Shown here: positions 33,909 to 42,767 of the stretch, piece after piece
Layout: every line of letters starts with the position of its first letter
How positions within the stretch are numbered: position 1 is the first letter of the stretch
DNA from: CBDCWT01 sp965223305
GTDB taxonomy: Bacteria > Planctomycetota > Planctomycetia > Pirellulales > Pirellulaceae
Assembly (NCBI GenBank): GCA_965223305.1
Contig: CBDCWT010000044.1
Span: 1 to 51,103 of the forward strand
Direction of reading: 5' to 3'
DNA: 51,103 nt
The notes under the pieces: model-generated
Seen by the model: only the letters and a program-made list of their open reading frames with translations
The model's database searches: none
What the model was told of the DNA's origin: nothing
Program-made: the position numbers and the translations under genes

Positions 33909-34484
33909 ATGGTGCAGAGGCTTGCTGAGTTCGCGGTCGTCAGTCTCGCCGTGTGTCTCCTGCACATCATCGGCAACGCTGCGATCGTCCATGGCGAAGA
34001 TGGAGAACAACAGCCCGCTGACTTCACGTTTGGCGACGTCAAGTACCATCACCGGTTCACAGAGGGCGACCAACGTGAATACACCCCTCACGAGCAAGGG
34101 GATTTGAAGACTTGGACGGACATGGTGACGCTCCACCTCTATCCGGCCGTGAAGGATGGAAATGGACTTGCTAAAACTGCCAATACTGTTCTGACAAACT
34201 ACAAAGCGAGCAGAGGCAGGGTGATCAGAACGGCTTCAGTGCCCAGGACGGAAGAGAAAGCGGCCGAGCACCTGATCGTCGTGGTCTTTGGCCGACCTGA
34301 TTTCATCGAGGTGGCGTTCGCCAGATTCAGGATGTTTGACGGGACCGGGAGTGCCATCATCTTTTCGCATCGAGTTTATGGAAACGAGGTCGGCCAGGAG
34401 ATGAGTGCTTGGCTCAAAGCAAATGGCCCACAGCCGGAGAAGACACTGATGAAATGGGACGAAATGCCGAAACCAGCCAACTGA
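33909..34484 (+). CDS. Hypothetical secreted protein
   Basis: 191 residues, unrecognised. A signal peptide (FAVVSLAVCLLHIIGNAAIVHG) is followed by a compact domain with FTEGDQREYTPHEQGDL and LIVVVFGRPDFIEVAFARF. AGGAG eight bases before the ATG supports the start. It probably shares a transcript with the preceding gene (57-bp gap). The stop is directly followed by the resolvase remnant. Confidence 0.7.
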   Translation: MVQRLAEFAVVSLAVCLLHIIGNAAIVHGEDGEQQPADFTFGDVKYHHRFTEGDQREYTPHEQGDLKTWTDMVTLHLYPAVKDGNGLAKTANTVLTNYKASRGRVIRTASVPRTEEKAAEHLIVVVFGRPDFIEVAFARFRMFDGTGSAIIFSHRVYGNEVGQEMSAWLKANGPQPEKTLMKWDEMPKPAN

Positions 34485-34495
34485 TGCCCGCGCTG

Positions 34496-34712
34496 CCAGG
34501 AAGCGAACGAAGGTTGCTTTGGCCATCGCCCGCGCTCGTGGTCGTTGCGGTGCCCGCGGCCGGAGTTCGAGGAGGCAAAAGTGTTGGCGAAGCTCGTCGA
34601 CGACAAGTCCGTCTCCATCGACGAGATCTGCGAGTCGTTGAAAATCTCCCGGTCAACTTACTACCGCTACCTCGCGATGGACTCGCGTGACCCACCAGAA
34701 CAGGTGCGGTAA
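34496..34712 (+). pseudogene. C-terminal remnant of a serine recombinase (resolvase/invertase) with a frameshift
   Basis: One frame reads RKRTKVALAIARARGRCGA, matching the RERT..GLA.ARARGR.GGRP linker of resolvases. After a one-base shift near 34555 the next frame reads RPEFEEAKVLAKLVDDK and then SVSIDEICESLKISRSTYYR, the helix-turn-helix tail, ending with TAA at 34710-34712. The catalytic Ser domain is absent. It is a decayed end of a site-specific recombinase, a trace of a past mobile element. Confidence 0.8.
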
Positions 34713-34747
34713 ATTGGTGTTTGGTTTCCTTTGAGAGAGGGCGTCTA

Positions 34748-35191
34748 GTGAAGCGAGCTGCTGTATTAGTTGTGCTGACGGCAACCCTCGTGGTGCTGCT
34801 CAAGTTCGCCTCACCTTGGATCTGCTGCGGTTGGTACGACCTTACTGTTGAGATCGACAGAGAATTTGCTCCGAATGTCTCTCGCGTTTCATATATGGGA
34901 GCCAACCGCGGGCTGTCGGAGGCGGTGATTGCGAGCGTTGATGAGTATCTAGAGTTCATGGACCATCAGGATTCGGTCGAGCCGATCATCCTGCCAGTTG
35001 GCTTCTCCTATCGTGAGGTGCTCGGTCAAACGTGGGGCGACGTCCAGGAATACTCGGATGTCATCGTTGTTCTTCATCACGATGACGGATCAAAAGAAGT
35101 ACATCGTCTGGAGGTTCCGCACCGAGATGACACCCGTCGGATCCTCGTCGGCGCGGCAACCAAGACGCAGCCCGACATCTCTCCCGTTTAA
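34748..35191 (+). CDS. Hypothetical membrane-anchored protein
   Basis: 147 residues from GTG 34748, with GAGGG six bases upstream; an earlier TTG is in frame but lacks support. An N-terminal hydrophobic segment (AAVLVVLTATLVVLLKFA) is followed by a small extracytoplasmic domain (YDLTVEIDREFAPNVSRVSY...). Not recognised. It lies 25 bp upstream of the next gene, so probably co-transcribed with it. Confidence 0.65.
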   Translation: MKRAAVLVVLTATLVVLLKFASPWICCGWYDLTVEIDREFAPNVSRVSYMGANRGLSEAVIASVDEYLEFMDHQDSVEPIILPVGFSYREVLGQTWGDVQEYSDVIVVLHHDDGSKEVHRLEVPHRDDTRRILVGAATKTQPDISPV

Positions 35192-35216
35192 CGACCACAA
35201 GCGAGACAGCGCCTAA

Positions 35217-35624
35217 ATGCAACAGCTTCTCCGACTGCTAGGAATTATCTGGGCATCGCCCTACACACTGCTTGGCTTGATGGTCGGTTGTGTTGGCTTA
35301 TGTACGGGTGGTCACGTTCGTGTCTGCGGGGGTGTGGTCGAGTTCTACGGTGGTGCTGTCAAGTGGCTCGTTACTCAGTTGCCTCATGGCCAATTCACGC
35401 TGGCGTTCACGTTGGGCCATACAATCCTCGGGCAATCAGACGCATCGCTGGACATCTCAAGAAGCCACGAGATGGTTCACGTTCGGCAATTCGAGCGATG
35501 GGGGCCGTTCATGGGACCAGCGTATCTCGCGTCATCTCTGGTGCTGTGGATCGTTGGGCGACAGCCCTATCGCGACAATCCGTTTGAGCGCGAGGCGTAT
35601 GACACGGGAGGCGCGGACTCGTGA
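35217..35624 (+). CDS. Small membrane protein with an HExxH motif (putative minimal gluzincin-like)
   Basis: 135 residues. Hydrophobic segments lie at about 5-30 and 98-115. HEMVH (84-88) has the HExxH zinc-protease pattern, and a Glu-containing NPFEREAYD (121-129) follows 36 residues later, where a third ligand could lie. A short cysteine/glycine-rich stretch (GCVGLCTGGHVRVCGG) precedes it. No known peptidase domain length or family is recognisable, so activity is uncertain. It is 25 bp after the previous gene. Confidence 0.7.
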   Translation: MQQLLRLLGIIWASPYTLLGLMVGCVGLCTGGHVRVCGGVVEFYGGAVKWLVTQLPHGQFTLAFTLGHTILGQSDASLDISRSHEMVHVRQFERWGPFMGPAYLASSLVLWIVGRQPYRDNPFEREAYDTGGADS

Positions 35625-35836
35625 AAGGCAGTTGCTGTCGCAATACGACCGGAGTTGGAACAAGTGATTTCCAGGTGTGAATTTGACGGTGCAGTGAAGC
35701 TCGTTAGATTTCGACGGTAGCGGCGTCCGAGAAACGACCAAATGTGAGACAGTCAGATGCGCCGACGCAAGAGCTTAACTACCGATCCTCGGCAGCTCGA
35801 ACTGCAATTCACTGGAGTCAGTGACACCGACGCCGT

Positions 35837-38083
35837 TCACCTTAAAGGGCTTGCGGTGGGCAATGTCAGTGTCTTCCAGGGGCGTTCGCGGAAGTCGGTC
35901 TTCCCCTCCGTAATCTCGATGTACTGATCGACATCCACGTCGCGAAACTGCTGCGTCTGTCGACTGGTGGGCCAGTACACTTCGAGCAAGCCCAAACGAC
36001 TCGCCTTGCCGACACCGATTTCCTGGCGGAGCGGATTTGCGCCAAAGCTACTCCCGCTGCCCACCCACCGAAAGACGGAGCGCCTTTTGCCATCCTCTTG
36101 GAAGACCAATCGAATTCTGGCTCCGATTCCAGAGCGATTTGATTTCGTCCCCACCAAGTCGATGGCGATCCAGTGATTCCCGAATCCTGGGTTCGCGAAG
36201 AGAGCGTTGGTGAATCCATCTCCGGGAAACGCCCCGCCCATCACAGTAAAAATATCCTGATCGCCGTCATTGTCGATGTCGGCGAATGAAACTCCGTGGC
36301 CTTTCTGAACATGACCGAATCCCCCCGCCATCGTGACATCGGAGAACCCGCCCTGGTCGCCGTTGTTCAGGAACATCAAGTTGGGCATCAAGGCCACGTA
36401 CTCGGTATAGCCGGTACCCAAGTAGTAGTCCAGGAATCCGTCGGCGTTGAGATCGCCGAAGTTGGAGCCCATCGGAAGCGTCACTCGACCAACCCGTTGA
36501 TCTGCCGCCACGTCGCGAAAACCGCCGCGTCCGTCGCCCTGGTAGAGGTGATCCACTTCGGAATCATGGGGTTCGTTAAGGAAATCAGCCGCAAAGTGAT
36601 CGATGCCTCCTTTCACGTGGTACGCCGAGACATAAAAGTCCAACTTGCCGTCGTTATTGAAGTCCCACGACCACACCGGGAAACTGCGCAGCGGCGCTGT
36701 GACGCCCAATTCCGACGCCACGTCGGAGAACGTCCCATCACGATTGTTGTGGTACAACCGGTTGGGATGCCCCAGATTCGAGACGTAGAGGTCCGGGAAG
36801 CCGTCGTCGTCGTAGTCTCCCCAGGCGACGCCCTTGGCGTACCGCTCGTTGGTGACGCCGGCGCTGGCCGCCACATCCTCGAAGGTGCCCCTGCCGTCGT
36901 TCCGGAAGAGCTGGCTGGGCATCTCTTCGTTGCCAATGTAGAGGTCCAGATCACCGTCGTTGTCGTAGTCCGCCCATTCGGCGGTCTGTGTCGGCAAATG
37001 GATATCGCCCAAGCCGACCGCGAACGTTACATCTCGGAATCGCGCCTGGCCGTCATTCTGCAAGAGCGAGTTCGGATGAGACGACATTCGGCCCATCCAT
37101 CCGCCACGCAAGACCAGAATGTCCAGGTCTCCGTCATTGTCGTAGTCTGCCTGCTTGAGGTTCAAACCGCCCAACAAGCCCGCAAACCCCGCTTGTTCGC
37201 TGCGATCCTCGAACGAGCCGTCTCCAACATTGCGAAAATAGCGTAGCGACACCGACGGATTCCAATCCGAGACAACAATGTCCAGGAAACCATCACGGTC
37301 AAAATCGTCGACGATGGCCCCTCCGGCCAAGCCGAAAGTGTCGAGTCCTAGTGCGGCGGCGATGTTTGGGAAACGGGGAAAGTCGCGTTCCGACTCAAAC
37401 CGCTCGGTCGGTATGAGATACTCCGAAGGTACGCCGCTGGGGTAGCTTCCCAGCGTCATGTGCGAAAGATTGAGCAGCCAACGATCCGCGACGCTCTCCG
37501 GTCGTTGCTCCAACAGCCGCTCCAAGTACTTGATCGCTTCTTGGGACCCGCTCGGTCGAGTGTGAATTCCGCCTCCGGCGATAGGCAGGATGCAGCTCTC
37601 GCCTGTCTGGCAGAAAACGCAATTGTCGGTTTCGCCGCGGCGAAGATGGGCGACCGCCAACGCCCGATTGACTTGCTTCTGGTACTCGCCCATTTCGTTG
37701 GTCGAGACCTGCTCGCGGAAACTCGGAAGCGCATCCCGTACGAATTCATAGGTTTCGATGGCTTCGAGCGTTCGGCCCAGTCTCAGCAGCGCACGACCTC
37801 GCTGGTAATGCAGCGAAACTCGCTGCCCTTCGGTCAGTTCCGTGGCTAGCGTGGCGTCGATCTGCCTCAGAACGGCTTCGCCGAAATAGTCATTCTTGTC
37901 GTTCAGCGTGCGGTGTTCCAACTCCGCAAGCGCCGCGATCATCGAGTGATGACTGTCGCTTTTGTTGAGTCCGGACCAAACCGAGAAAGAGACGGCTAGG
38001 ACGACCAGGCCAACCAACAAACCACGCTTCCGTAGCACAACAACTCCCTCGGCGCCCAACGCACTGTGGTTCAAGGAGTTCAC
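35837..38083 (-). CDS. FG-GAP/VCBS repeat protein with TPR-like N-terminus and ASPIC/UnbV C-terminus
   Basis: 748 residues. An N-terminal membrane segment (GLLVGLVVLAVSFSVW) is followed by a TPR-like helical region (about 80-160) and a Cys pair CVFCQTGESC. Seven Ca-binding DxDxDG-type repeats follow (DFDRDGFLD, DYDNDGDLD twice, DYDDDGFPD, DFNNDGKLD, DLNADGFLD, DIDNDGDQD), giving a seven-bladed propeller. The C-terminal ASPIC/UnbV domain has NRSGIGARIRLVF and ADGRLGLLEVYWP-like text. Exported; such proteins are abundant in planctomycetes, with roles in adhesion or glycan binding suspected. It opposes the rightward accessory run. Confidence 0.92.
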   Translation of the reverse strand: MNSLNHSALGAEGVVVLRKRGLLVGLVVLAVSFSVWSGLNKSDSHHSMIAALAELEHRTLNDKNDYFGEAVLRQIDATLATELTEGQRVSLHYQRGRALLRLGRTLEAIETYEFVRDALPSFREQVSTNEMGEYQKQVNRALAVAHLRRGETDNCVFCQTGESCILPIAGGGIHTRPSGSQEAIKYLERLLEQRPESVADRWLLNLSHMTLGSYPSGVPSEYLIPTERFESERDFPRFPNIAAALGLDTFGLAGGAIVDDFDRDGFLDIVVSDWNPSVSLRYFRNVGDGSFEDRSEQAGFAGLLGGLNLKQADYDNDGDLDILVLRGGWMGRMSSHPNSLLQNDGQARFRDVTFAVGLGDIHLPTQTAEWADYDNDGDLDLYIGNEEMPSQLFRNDGRGTFEDVAASAGVTNERYAKGVAWGDYDDDGFPDLYVSNLGHPNRLYHNNRDGTFSDVASELGVTAPLRSFPVWSWDFNNDGKLDFYVSAYHVKGGIDHFAADFLNEPHDSEVDHLYQGDGRGGFRDVAADQRVGRVTLPMGSNFGDLNADGFLDYYLGTGYTEYVALMPNLMFLNNGDQGGFSDVTMAGGFGHVQKGHGVSFADIDNDGDQDIFTVMGGAFPGDGFTNALFANPGFGNHWIAIDLVGTKSNRSGIGARIRLVFQEDGKRRSVFRWVGSGSSFGANPLRQEIGVGKASRLGLLEVYWPTSRQTQQFRDVDVDQYIEITEGKTDFRERPWKTLTLPTASPLR

Positions 38084-38183
38084 CGTTTTCTTGCGGCGGC
38101 GAACCGCATCTTAAACCCCGCGGAGCGTGTCCACAAGGAATCGCGGCACGCGCCCGATCAGGCTGTGGCTGTCAACGGCGGTA

Positions 38184-39300
38184 GACAGGATCAACATGAT
38201 GAACAGGATTCGGTGGATGGCTCTGCGGCGGAGTGCTCATCACATCCACTACAACAGTCATTTAGGACGCTCGGGAGGGCGAGGCTCCCGCCGAGCCGTT
38301 TGCCCGCTTATCGGTTTCGTGCTTACTCTGCTTCTGGCGGACGGCACACGGAGTGTGCCTGCTACAGTTTCGGTGGAAACCGTGGGCTAACGCCCAGCGG
38401 CTGATTTTGTATAGCAGAAGACAGGATCAACATGATCAGCAGGATTCAATGGATGGCTCTGCGGCGGAGTGCTCATCACATCCACTGCAACAGTCGTTTA
38501 GGACGCTCGGGAGGGCGAGGCTCCCGCCGAGCCGTTTGCCCGCTTATCGGTTTCGTGCTTACTCTGCTTCTGGCGGACGGCACACGGAGTGTGCCTGCTA
38601 CGGTTTCGGTGGAAACCGTGGGCTAACGCCCAGCGGCTGATTTTGTATAGCAGAAGACAGGATCAACATGATCTGCAGGATTCAATGGACAGCTCCGCGG
38701 CGGAGTGCTGATCACTCCACTGCAACAGTCATTTAGGACGCTCGGGAAGGCGAGGCTCCTGCCGAGCCGTTTGCCCGCTTATCGGTTTCGTGCTTGCTCT
38801 GCTTCTGGCGGACGGCACACGGAGTGTGCCTGCTACAGTTTCGGTGGAAACCGTGGGCTAACGCCCAGCGGCTGATGTTGCAGAGCAGAAGACAGGATCA
38901 ACAGAATTCAATGGATGGCTCCGCGGCGGAGTGCTCATCACTCCACTGCAACAGTCATTTAAGACGCTCGGGAGGGCGAGGCTCCTGCCGAGCCGTTTGC
39001 CCGCTTATCGGTTTCGTGCTTACTCTGCTTCTGGCGGACGGCACACGGAGTGTGCCTGCTACAGTTTCGGTGGAAATCGTGGGCTAACGCCCAGCGGCTG
39101 ATTTTGTATAGCAGAAGACAGGATCAACATGATGAACAGGATTCAATGGATGGCTCTGCCGCGGAGTGCTCATCACATCCACTGCAACAGTCATTTAGGA
39201 CACTCGGGAGGGCGAGGCTCCTGCCGAGCCGTTTGCCCGCTTATCGGTTTCGTGCTTACTCTGCTTCTGGCGGACGGCACACGGAGTGTGCCTGCTACAG
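38184..39300. repeat. Tandem array 2: five units of about 226-236 bp
   Basis: Heads at 38184, 38420, 38656, 38891 and 39117 (GACAGGATCAACATGATGAA and variants). Spacings are 236, 236, 235 and 226 bp; the fifth unit is cut at about 39300. Each unit holds the head, CAACAGTCATTTAGGACGC, the CGGGAGGGCGAGGCTC..GCCGAGCC palindrome, a GGCACACGGAGTGTGCCTGC palindrome, and the GGGCTAACGCCCAGCGGCTG hairpin. Unit 4 lost part of the head. It fills most of the 1.25 kb between the FG-GAP gene and the efflux operon end; nothing else is there. Confidence 0.93.
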
Positions 39301-39330
39301 ACCCCGTTTCCCCGCCGGTCGCACACACGG

Positions 39331-40077
39331 TCACGGCTCTATTAACTCTTCGGGTTCCTGGTGTTGGTGCAGCACTTGCAGCACGCGGCGGAAATCTGAT
39401 GTGTCTTCCACAACTTTACCGTCCCGGAGAACGATGGTCCGCTTGGCGTTGCGGGCAACGTCCTGGTCGTGTGTCACCAAGATAACCGTGATGCCGTGTT
39501 CTTCGTTTAGCTGGCGGAATAGCCCAATGACCTCTTTGCTGGTCTTGGTGTCGAGATTCCCGGTTGGTTCATCACAAAGCAGAATCGATGGCTGATTGAC
39601 CAATGCCCGGGCGATCGCCACACGTTGCTGCTGCCCACCGGAGAGCTGGCTGGGGTGATGGTCGAGGCGGTCGCCCAAGCCGACCTTCTCCAACAGTTCG
39701 ATGGCTCGTTGGCGGCGCCGGCGAATGGACCGTCCCCGCACGTAGAGCAGCGGCAGCTCCACGTTTTCCAGTGCCGAAGTGCGGTTCAACAGATTGAAGT
39801 TCTGAAAAACGAATCCGATTTGGCGGTTGCGAATCGCCGCTCGCTGGTCGCGCGACATGGAGACCACTTCGTCGCCGTCCAACAAATAGCTGCCGCTGGT
39901 GGGACGATCGAGGCAGCCCAGCGTGTTCATCAGGGTCGACTTGCCGGAACCGGAGGGGCCTACCAGCGCCACATACTCGCCTCGGTCGATGTCCAGGGTC
40001 GCCGTTTTGAGGGCCTCGACTTTGACCTCGCCGAGGTCGTAGACCTTACCGATCTCACGCAGCTCGATAAGCGGCAT
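39331..40077 (-). CDS. ABC transporter ATP-binding protein (MacB/LolD type)
   Basis: 248 residues. Walker A GPSGSGKST (40-48), Q-loop FQNFNLL, signature LSGGQQQR (145-152), Walker B ILLCDE (165-170) and switch HD (LVTHDQD) are all intact. It powers the permease encoded just upstream (22-bp gap). In E. coli MacB these two parts are one protein; here they are separate. Last gene of the leftward operon adaptor-permease-ATPase. A Gln/Glu-rich tail of about 20 residues ends near array 2. Confidence 0.95.
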   Translation of the reverse strand: MPLIELREIGKVYDLGEVKVEALKTATLDIDRGEYVALVGPSGSGKSTLMNTLGCLDRPTSGSYLLDGDEVVSMSRDQRAAIRNRQIGFVFQNFNLLNRTSALENVELPLLYVRGRSIRRRRQRAIELLEKVGLGDRLDHHPSQLSGGQQQRVAIARALVNQPSILLCDEPTGNLDTKTSKEVIGLFRQLNEEHGITVILVTHDQDVARNAKRTIVLRDGKVVEDTSDFRRVLQVLHQHQEPEELIEP

Positions 40078-40099
40078 CTGTTGCTTTGCCCTTGGTCCG

Positions 40100-41341
40100 C
40101 TACTCGTAGCGAAGCGCTTCGATCGGGTCGAGTCGGCTGGCCCGGCGGGCCGGATAGTAACCGAAGAAGATCCCCACCGCGGCGGCGAAGCCCATCGCGA
40201 TCAGCGCGGCCGGGACCGATATCACGATCGGCCAGTCTGATCCGGAGCTGACCGAGTTGATCGCCATCGTGGCTCCTGCCGCTGCGGCCATGCCCAGTGC
40301 CACACCAACGATGCCCCCCACACAAGACAGCAGCACGGCTTCCACCAGGAACTGGCGGAGGATGTCTTTGCCGCGCGCCCCGATGGCCATCCGAATGCCA
40401 ATCTCGCGCGTTCGCTCGGTGACGGAAACGAGCATGATATTCATGATGCCGACACCACCGACTAGCAGCGAGATGCCAGCGATCGCTGCCAACATCAGCG
40501 TCATCGTGCCGGTCACTACGCCCAGGGTCGCGGCGATCTCAGTCGTGTTGTGCACGCGGAAGTCGGCCCTTTCGCCCGGCGCGATGCGATGTCGTTCGTA
40601 GAGCAGCTGTTCAATTTCCATGGTCGCCCGCGTCATCTGCGAGGTGGAGCGGGCCGAGACCATGACCGCGTGAACGTCGTTGAATCCCGAACCCTGCAAA
40701 CGCTTGCGGACTGTGGTGAAGGGCATCACGACGATGTCGTCTTGATCTTCGCCGACCATATTGGCCCCCTTGCGCTCCAGCACGCCAATCACACGGAAAG
40801 GGATGTTCTTGATGCGGATCGTCTGGTCCAGAGGAGCGACGGTTTGAAAGAGCTTGGCGACGATTGTCTGGCCGATGACGCACACCTTGGCAGCCGAAGT
40901 GACGTCCCGAGCAGTAAAGAACCCGCCGCTACGAAGCTGCCAGTTTCGGACGGTCAGGTAGTCTTCACCGACCCCAAACATCTCTTTGGGGCTCCAGTTG
41001 GCATTTCGATAGATTACCTGTCCGCCCGTTCCTACCAACGGCGATGAAGCGAGCACCGAGGCACACTCCTCGCTGATTGCATCGGAATCGGCAGCGGTCA
41101 GCGTGGGAATTCCCGACTGGCGAACACCTCCGCGCTGCTGGCTACCGGGGATGACAAAGATCACGTTGGTGCCGAGCATCTCAAACTGCCCTTGCACCAA
41201 CGAACTAGCACTCTGGCCGATCGAGACCATCGTGGTCACAGCGGCGATGCCGATCACGACCCCCAACACGGTCAAACCGGCCCGCATTTTGTTCTTCGCC
41301 AGCGCCCGCAAGGCGATGCGTAGCACGTCAAAATACTTCAT
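40100..41341 (-). CDS. MacB/FtsX-type ABC transporter permease
   Basis: 413 residues. One membrane helix at the N-terminus (MRAGLTVLGVVIGIAAVTT), a large periplasmic MacB_PCD domain (about 45-265), then three helices at about 285-400 including GISLLVGGVGIMNIMLVSVTERTREIGIRMA. It couples ATP hydrolysis to a mechanical pull on the periplasmic adaptor in tripartite efflux. It lies between the adaptor and ATPase genes. The 172-bp gap to the adaptor gene contains an orphan REP element. Confidence 0.95.
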   Translation of the reverse strand: MKYFDVLRIALRALAKNKMRAGLTVLGVVIGIAAVTTMVSIGQSASSLVQGQFEMLGTNVIFVIPGSQQRGGVRQSGIPTLTAADSDAISEECASVLASSPLVGTGGQVIYRNANWSPKEMFGVGEDYLTVRNWQLRSGGFFTARDVTSAAKVCVIGQTIVAKLFQTVAPLDQTIRIKNIPFRVIGVLERKGANMVGEDQDDIVVMPFTTVRKRLQGSGFNDVHAVMVSARSTSQMTRATMEIEQLLYERHRIAPGERADFRVHNTTEIAATLGVVTGTMTLMLAAIAGISLLVGGVGIMNIMLVSVTERTREIGIRMAIGARGKDILRQFLVEAVLLSCVGGIVGVALGMAAAAGATMAINSVSSGSDWPIVISVPAALIAMGFAAAVGIFFGYYPARRASRLDPIEALRYE

Positions 41342-41363
41342 CGATCGAGCCGCCTTCTCCTAA

Positions 41364-41456
41364 AGTTGCGCTTTCGGCTCAGTTATATGCGCGAACGCAG
41401 TGGGGAATGACTTGCGTTGGTAAGCCGACTGCCCCTCGCTGACGCTTCGGGTTACG
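41364..41456 (-). repeat. Orphan REP element inside the efflux operon
   Basis: Read on the minus strand it contains the whole REP layout seen around the RAYT gene: AACCCGAAGCGTCAGCGAGGG (right edge at 41456), a degraded inner hairpin, CAAGTCATTCCC, and the ACTGAGCCGAAAGCGCAAC tail at about 41364-41385. It separates the adaptor gene from the permease gene. Confidence 0.85.
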
Positions 41457-41513
41457 AAAAACAGACATTCGACTTCCTGTCTCTGGCAGACGCCGAACAG
41501 TGCAACTTCACGC

Positions 41514-42767
41514 TTACTTGGGTTTGATGCCAGTGACCAACTCGACATCGTCCTCCAGGTCTCCGGTGACATATTCCGAGTACTTGTGATCTTCCAACCC
41601 AGTGACGACCTCGACGGCTCGTAGAAACTCGCCGTCGACAACCCAAACATGGCGCTGCGTGCGCCGCTGCTGTGCGGCGGCGCGTTCTCGAGCTGGCTGC
41701 AGCGAAGCGTCCGAGTCATCGTCGCTGGCAAAGCGACTTCCGTCGAGCAGGTCGCGGTCTTCCTCGCGAACGTGCTGGGCGTCAGCGGGAAAGAACCGCA
41801 ATGCCGCTTTGGGAATCTTGCGGACGTCGTCTTTGGCGTCCACCTCGAACGAAACCGTAGCGGTCATTCCAGGCAGCAGCTTCAAGTCGGGGTTGGCAGC
41901 GGCAACAACAACCGGATAGGTGACGACATTTTGGGTGGTGGTTGAGCTCATGCGAACTTGTTCGATCTTGCCCTCGAAAAACTCACCCGGGTAGGCATCT
42001 ACCTGGAACGTCGCCAGACGTCCCTCGCGCTGGGCCTGCTTGATGGAACCCATATCCGCTTCGACTACCGAGGCAAACAGGTGGACTTCTTTGCGTAGGT
42101 CTTCGGCGATAATAAACAGCTCCGGAGTTTGAAACGCGGCGGCCAGAGTCTGGCCGGGTTCGATTTTGCGGTCGACGACGATCCCATTGACGGGCGATGT
42201 GATCACCGTGTACTGCAAGTTCTGCTGCGAGTTGGTGAGTGAGGCCTCGGCCTGCAGGACGGAGGCCTCGGCAACCTTCAACTGTGCCCGCAGCGCCTGG
42301 GTATTAAAGGTCAACGCGTCCATCTCGGTGTCCGAAAGAAAATCTTCGTTCTCGGCCCGCAAGCGATTTCCCCGGTTCTCGTTGTTGATCGCCTGCTGCA
42401 GCTGCGCCCGCACGCGCTCCACCTCGGCTTTGCGTGTCTCCAAAGTGGCCAGGTCGCGCTTCACGTTGGCTTCAAATAGGCGTGGATCGACCTTCGCCAG
42501 CACATCTCCCACCTGCACTTCGTCATTGAAGCCGACCAGCAGATCTTGGATGGGTCCCGAGACAAAGGAGCCGATCGACACCTCCAAAACCGGCTTGACG
42601 GTGCCGGTAGCCGTGATTTCGGCGATGATTCGGCCGGTCTCGACCTTCTCGGTCCGCCACTTGGGGCGATTCCGCTCCTTCCAGTAGTCGCGCAGCGGGT
42701 TGTAGGCCGCAGCACCGGCGGCACCCAATAGAAGCAGCACGATGCCCACTCTGACGAGCGTTTTCAT
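41514..42767 (-). CDS. HlyD/MacA-family efflux periplasmic adaptor
   Basis: 417 residues. An N-terminal membrane segment (VGIVLLLLGAAGAAAY) precedes the lipoyl-type half (VKPVLEVSIGSFVSGPIQ), a long helical hairpin (about 100-190, LETRKAEVERVRAQLQQAIN), the second lipoyl half (SPVNGIVVDRKIEPGQTLA) and beta-barrel/membrane-proximal domains. A charged insertion near 340-375 (HVREEDRDLLDGSRFASDDD) is unusual. First gene of the efflux operon. It bridges the permease to an outer-membrane TolC-type channel. Confidence 0.93.
   Translation of the reverse strand: MKTLVRVGIVLLLLGAAGAAAYNPLRDYWKERNRPKWRTEKVETGRIIAEITATGTVKPVLEVSIGSFVSGPIQDLLVGFNDEVQVGDVLAKVDPRLFEANVKRDLATLETRKAEVERVRAQLQQAINNENRGNRLRAENEDFLSDTEMDALTFNTQALRAQLKVAEASVLQAEASLTNSQQNLQYTVITSPVNGIVVDRKIEPGQTLAAAFQTPELFIIAEDLRKEVHLFASVVEADMGSIKQAQREGRLATFQVDAYPGEFFEGKIEQVRMSSTTTQNVVTYPVVVAAANPDLKLLPGMTATVSFEVDAKDDVRKIPKAALRFFPADAQHVREEDRDLLDGSRFASDDDSDASLQPARERAAAQQRRTQRHVWVVDGEFLRAVEVVTGLEDHKYSEYVTGDLEDDVELVTGIKPK

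Noticed and set aside
30826..35216. Integron cassette array
   Set aside because: Unrelated small genes in one direction suggested it, but no attC-like RYYYAAC/GTTRRRY pairs with the expected folding and no integrase were found.
36296..37246. A 316-codon rightward frame within the FG-GAP gene
   Set aside because: It is antisense to the Asp-rich repeats, whose codons (GAC/GAT) read as GTC/ATC on the other strand and avoid stops.
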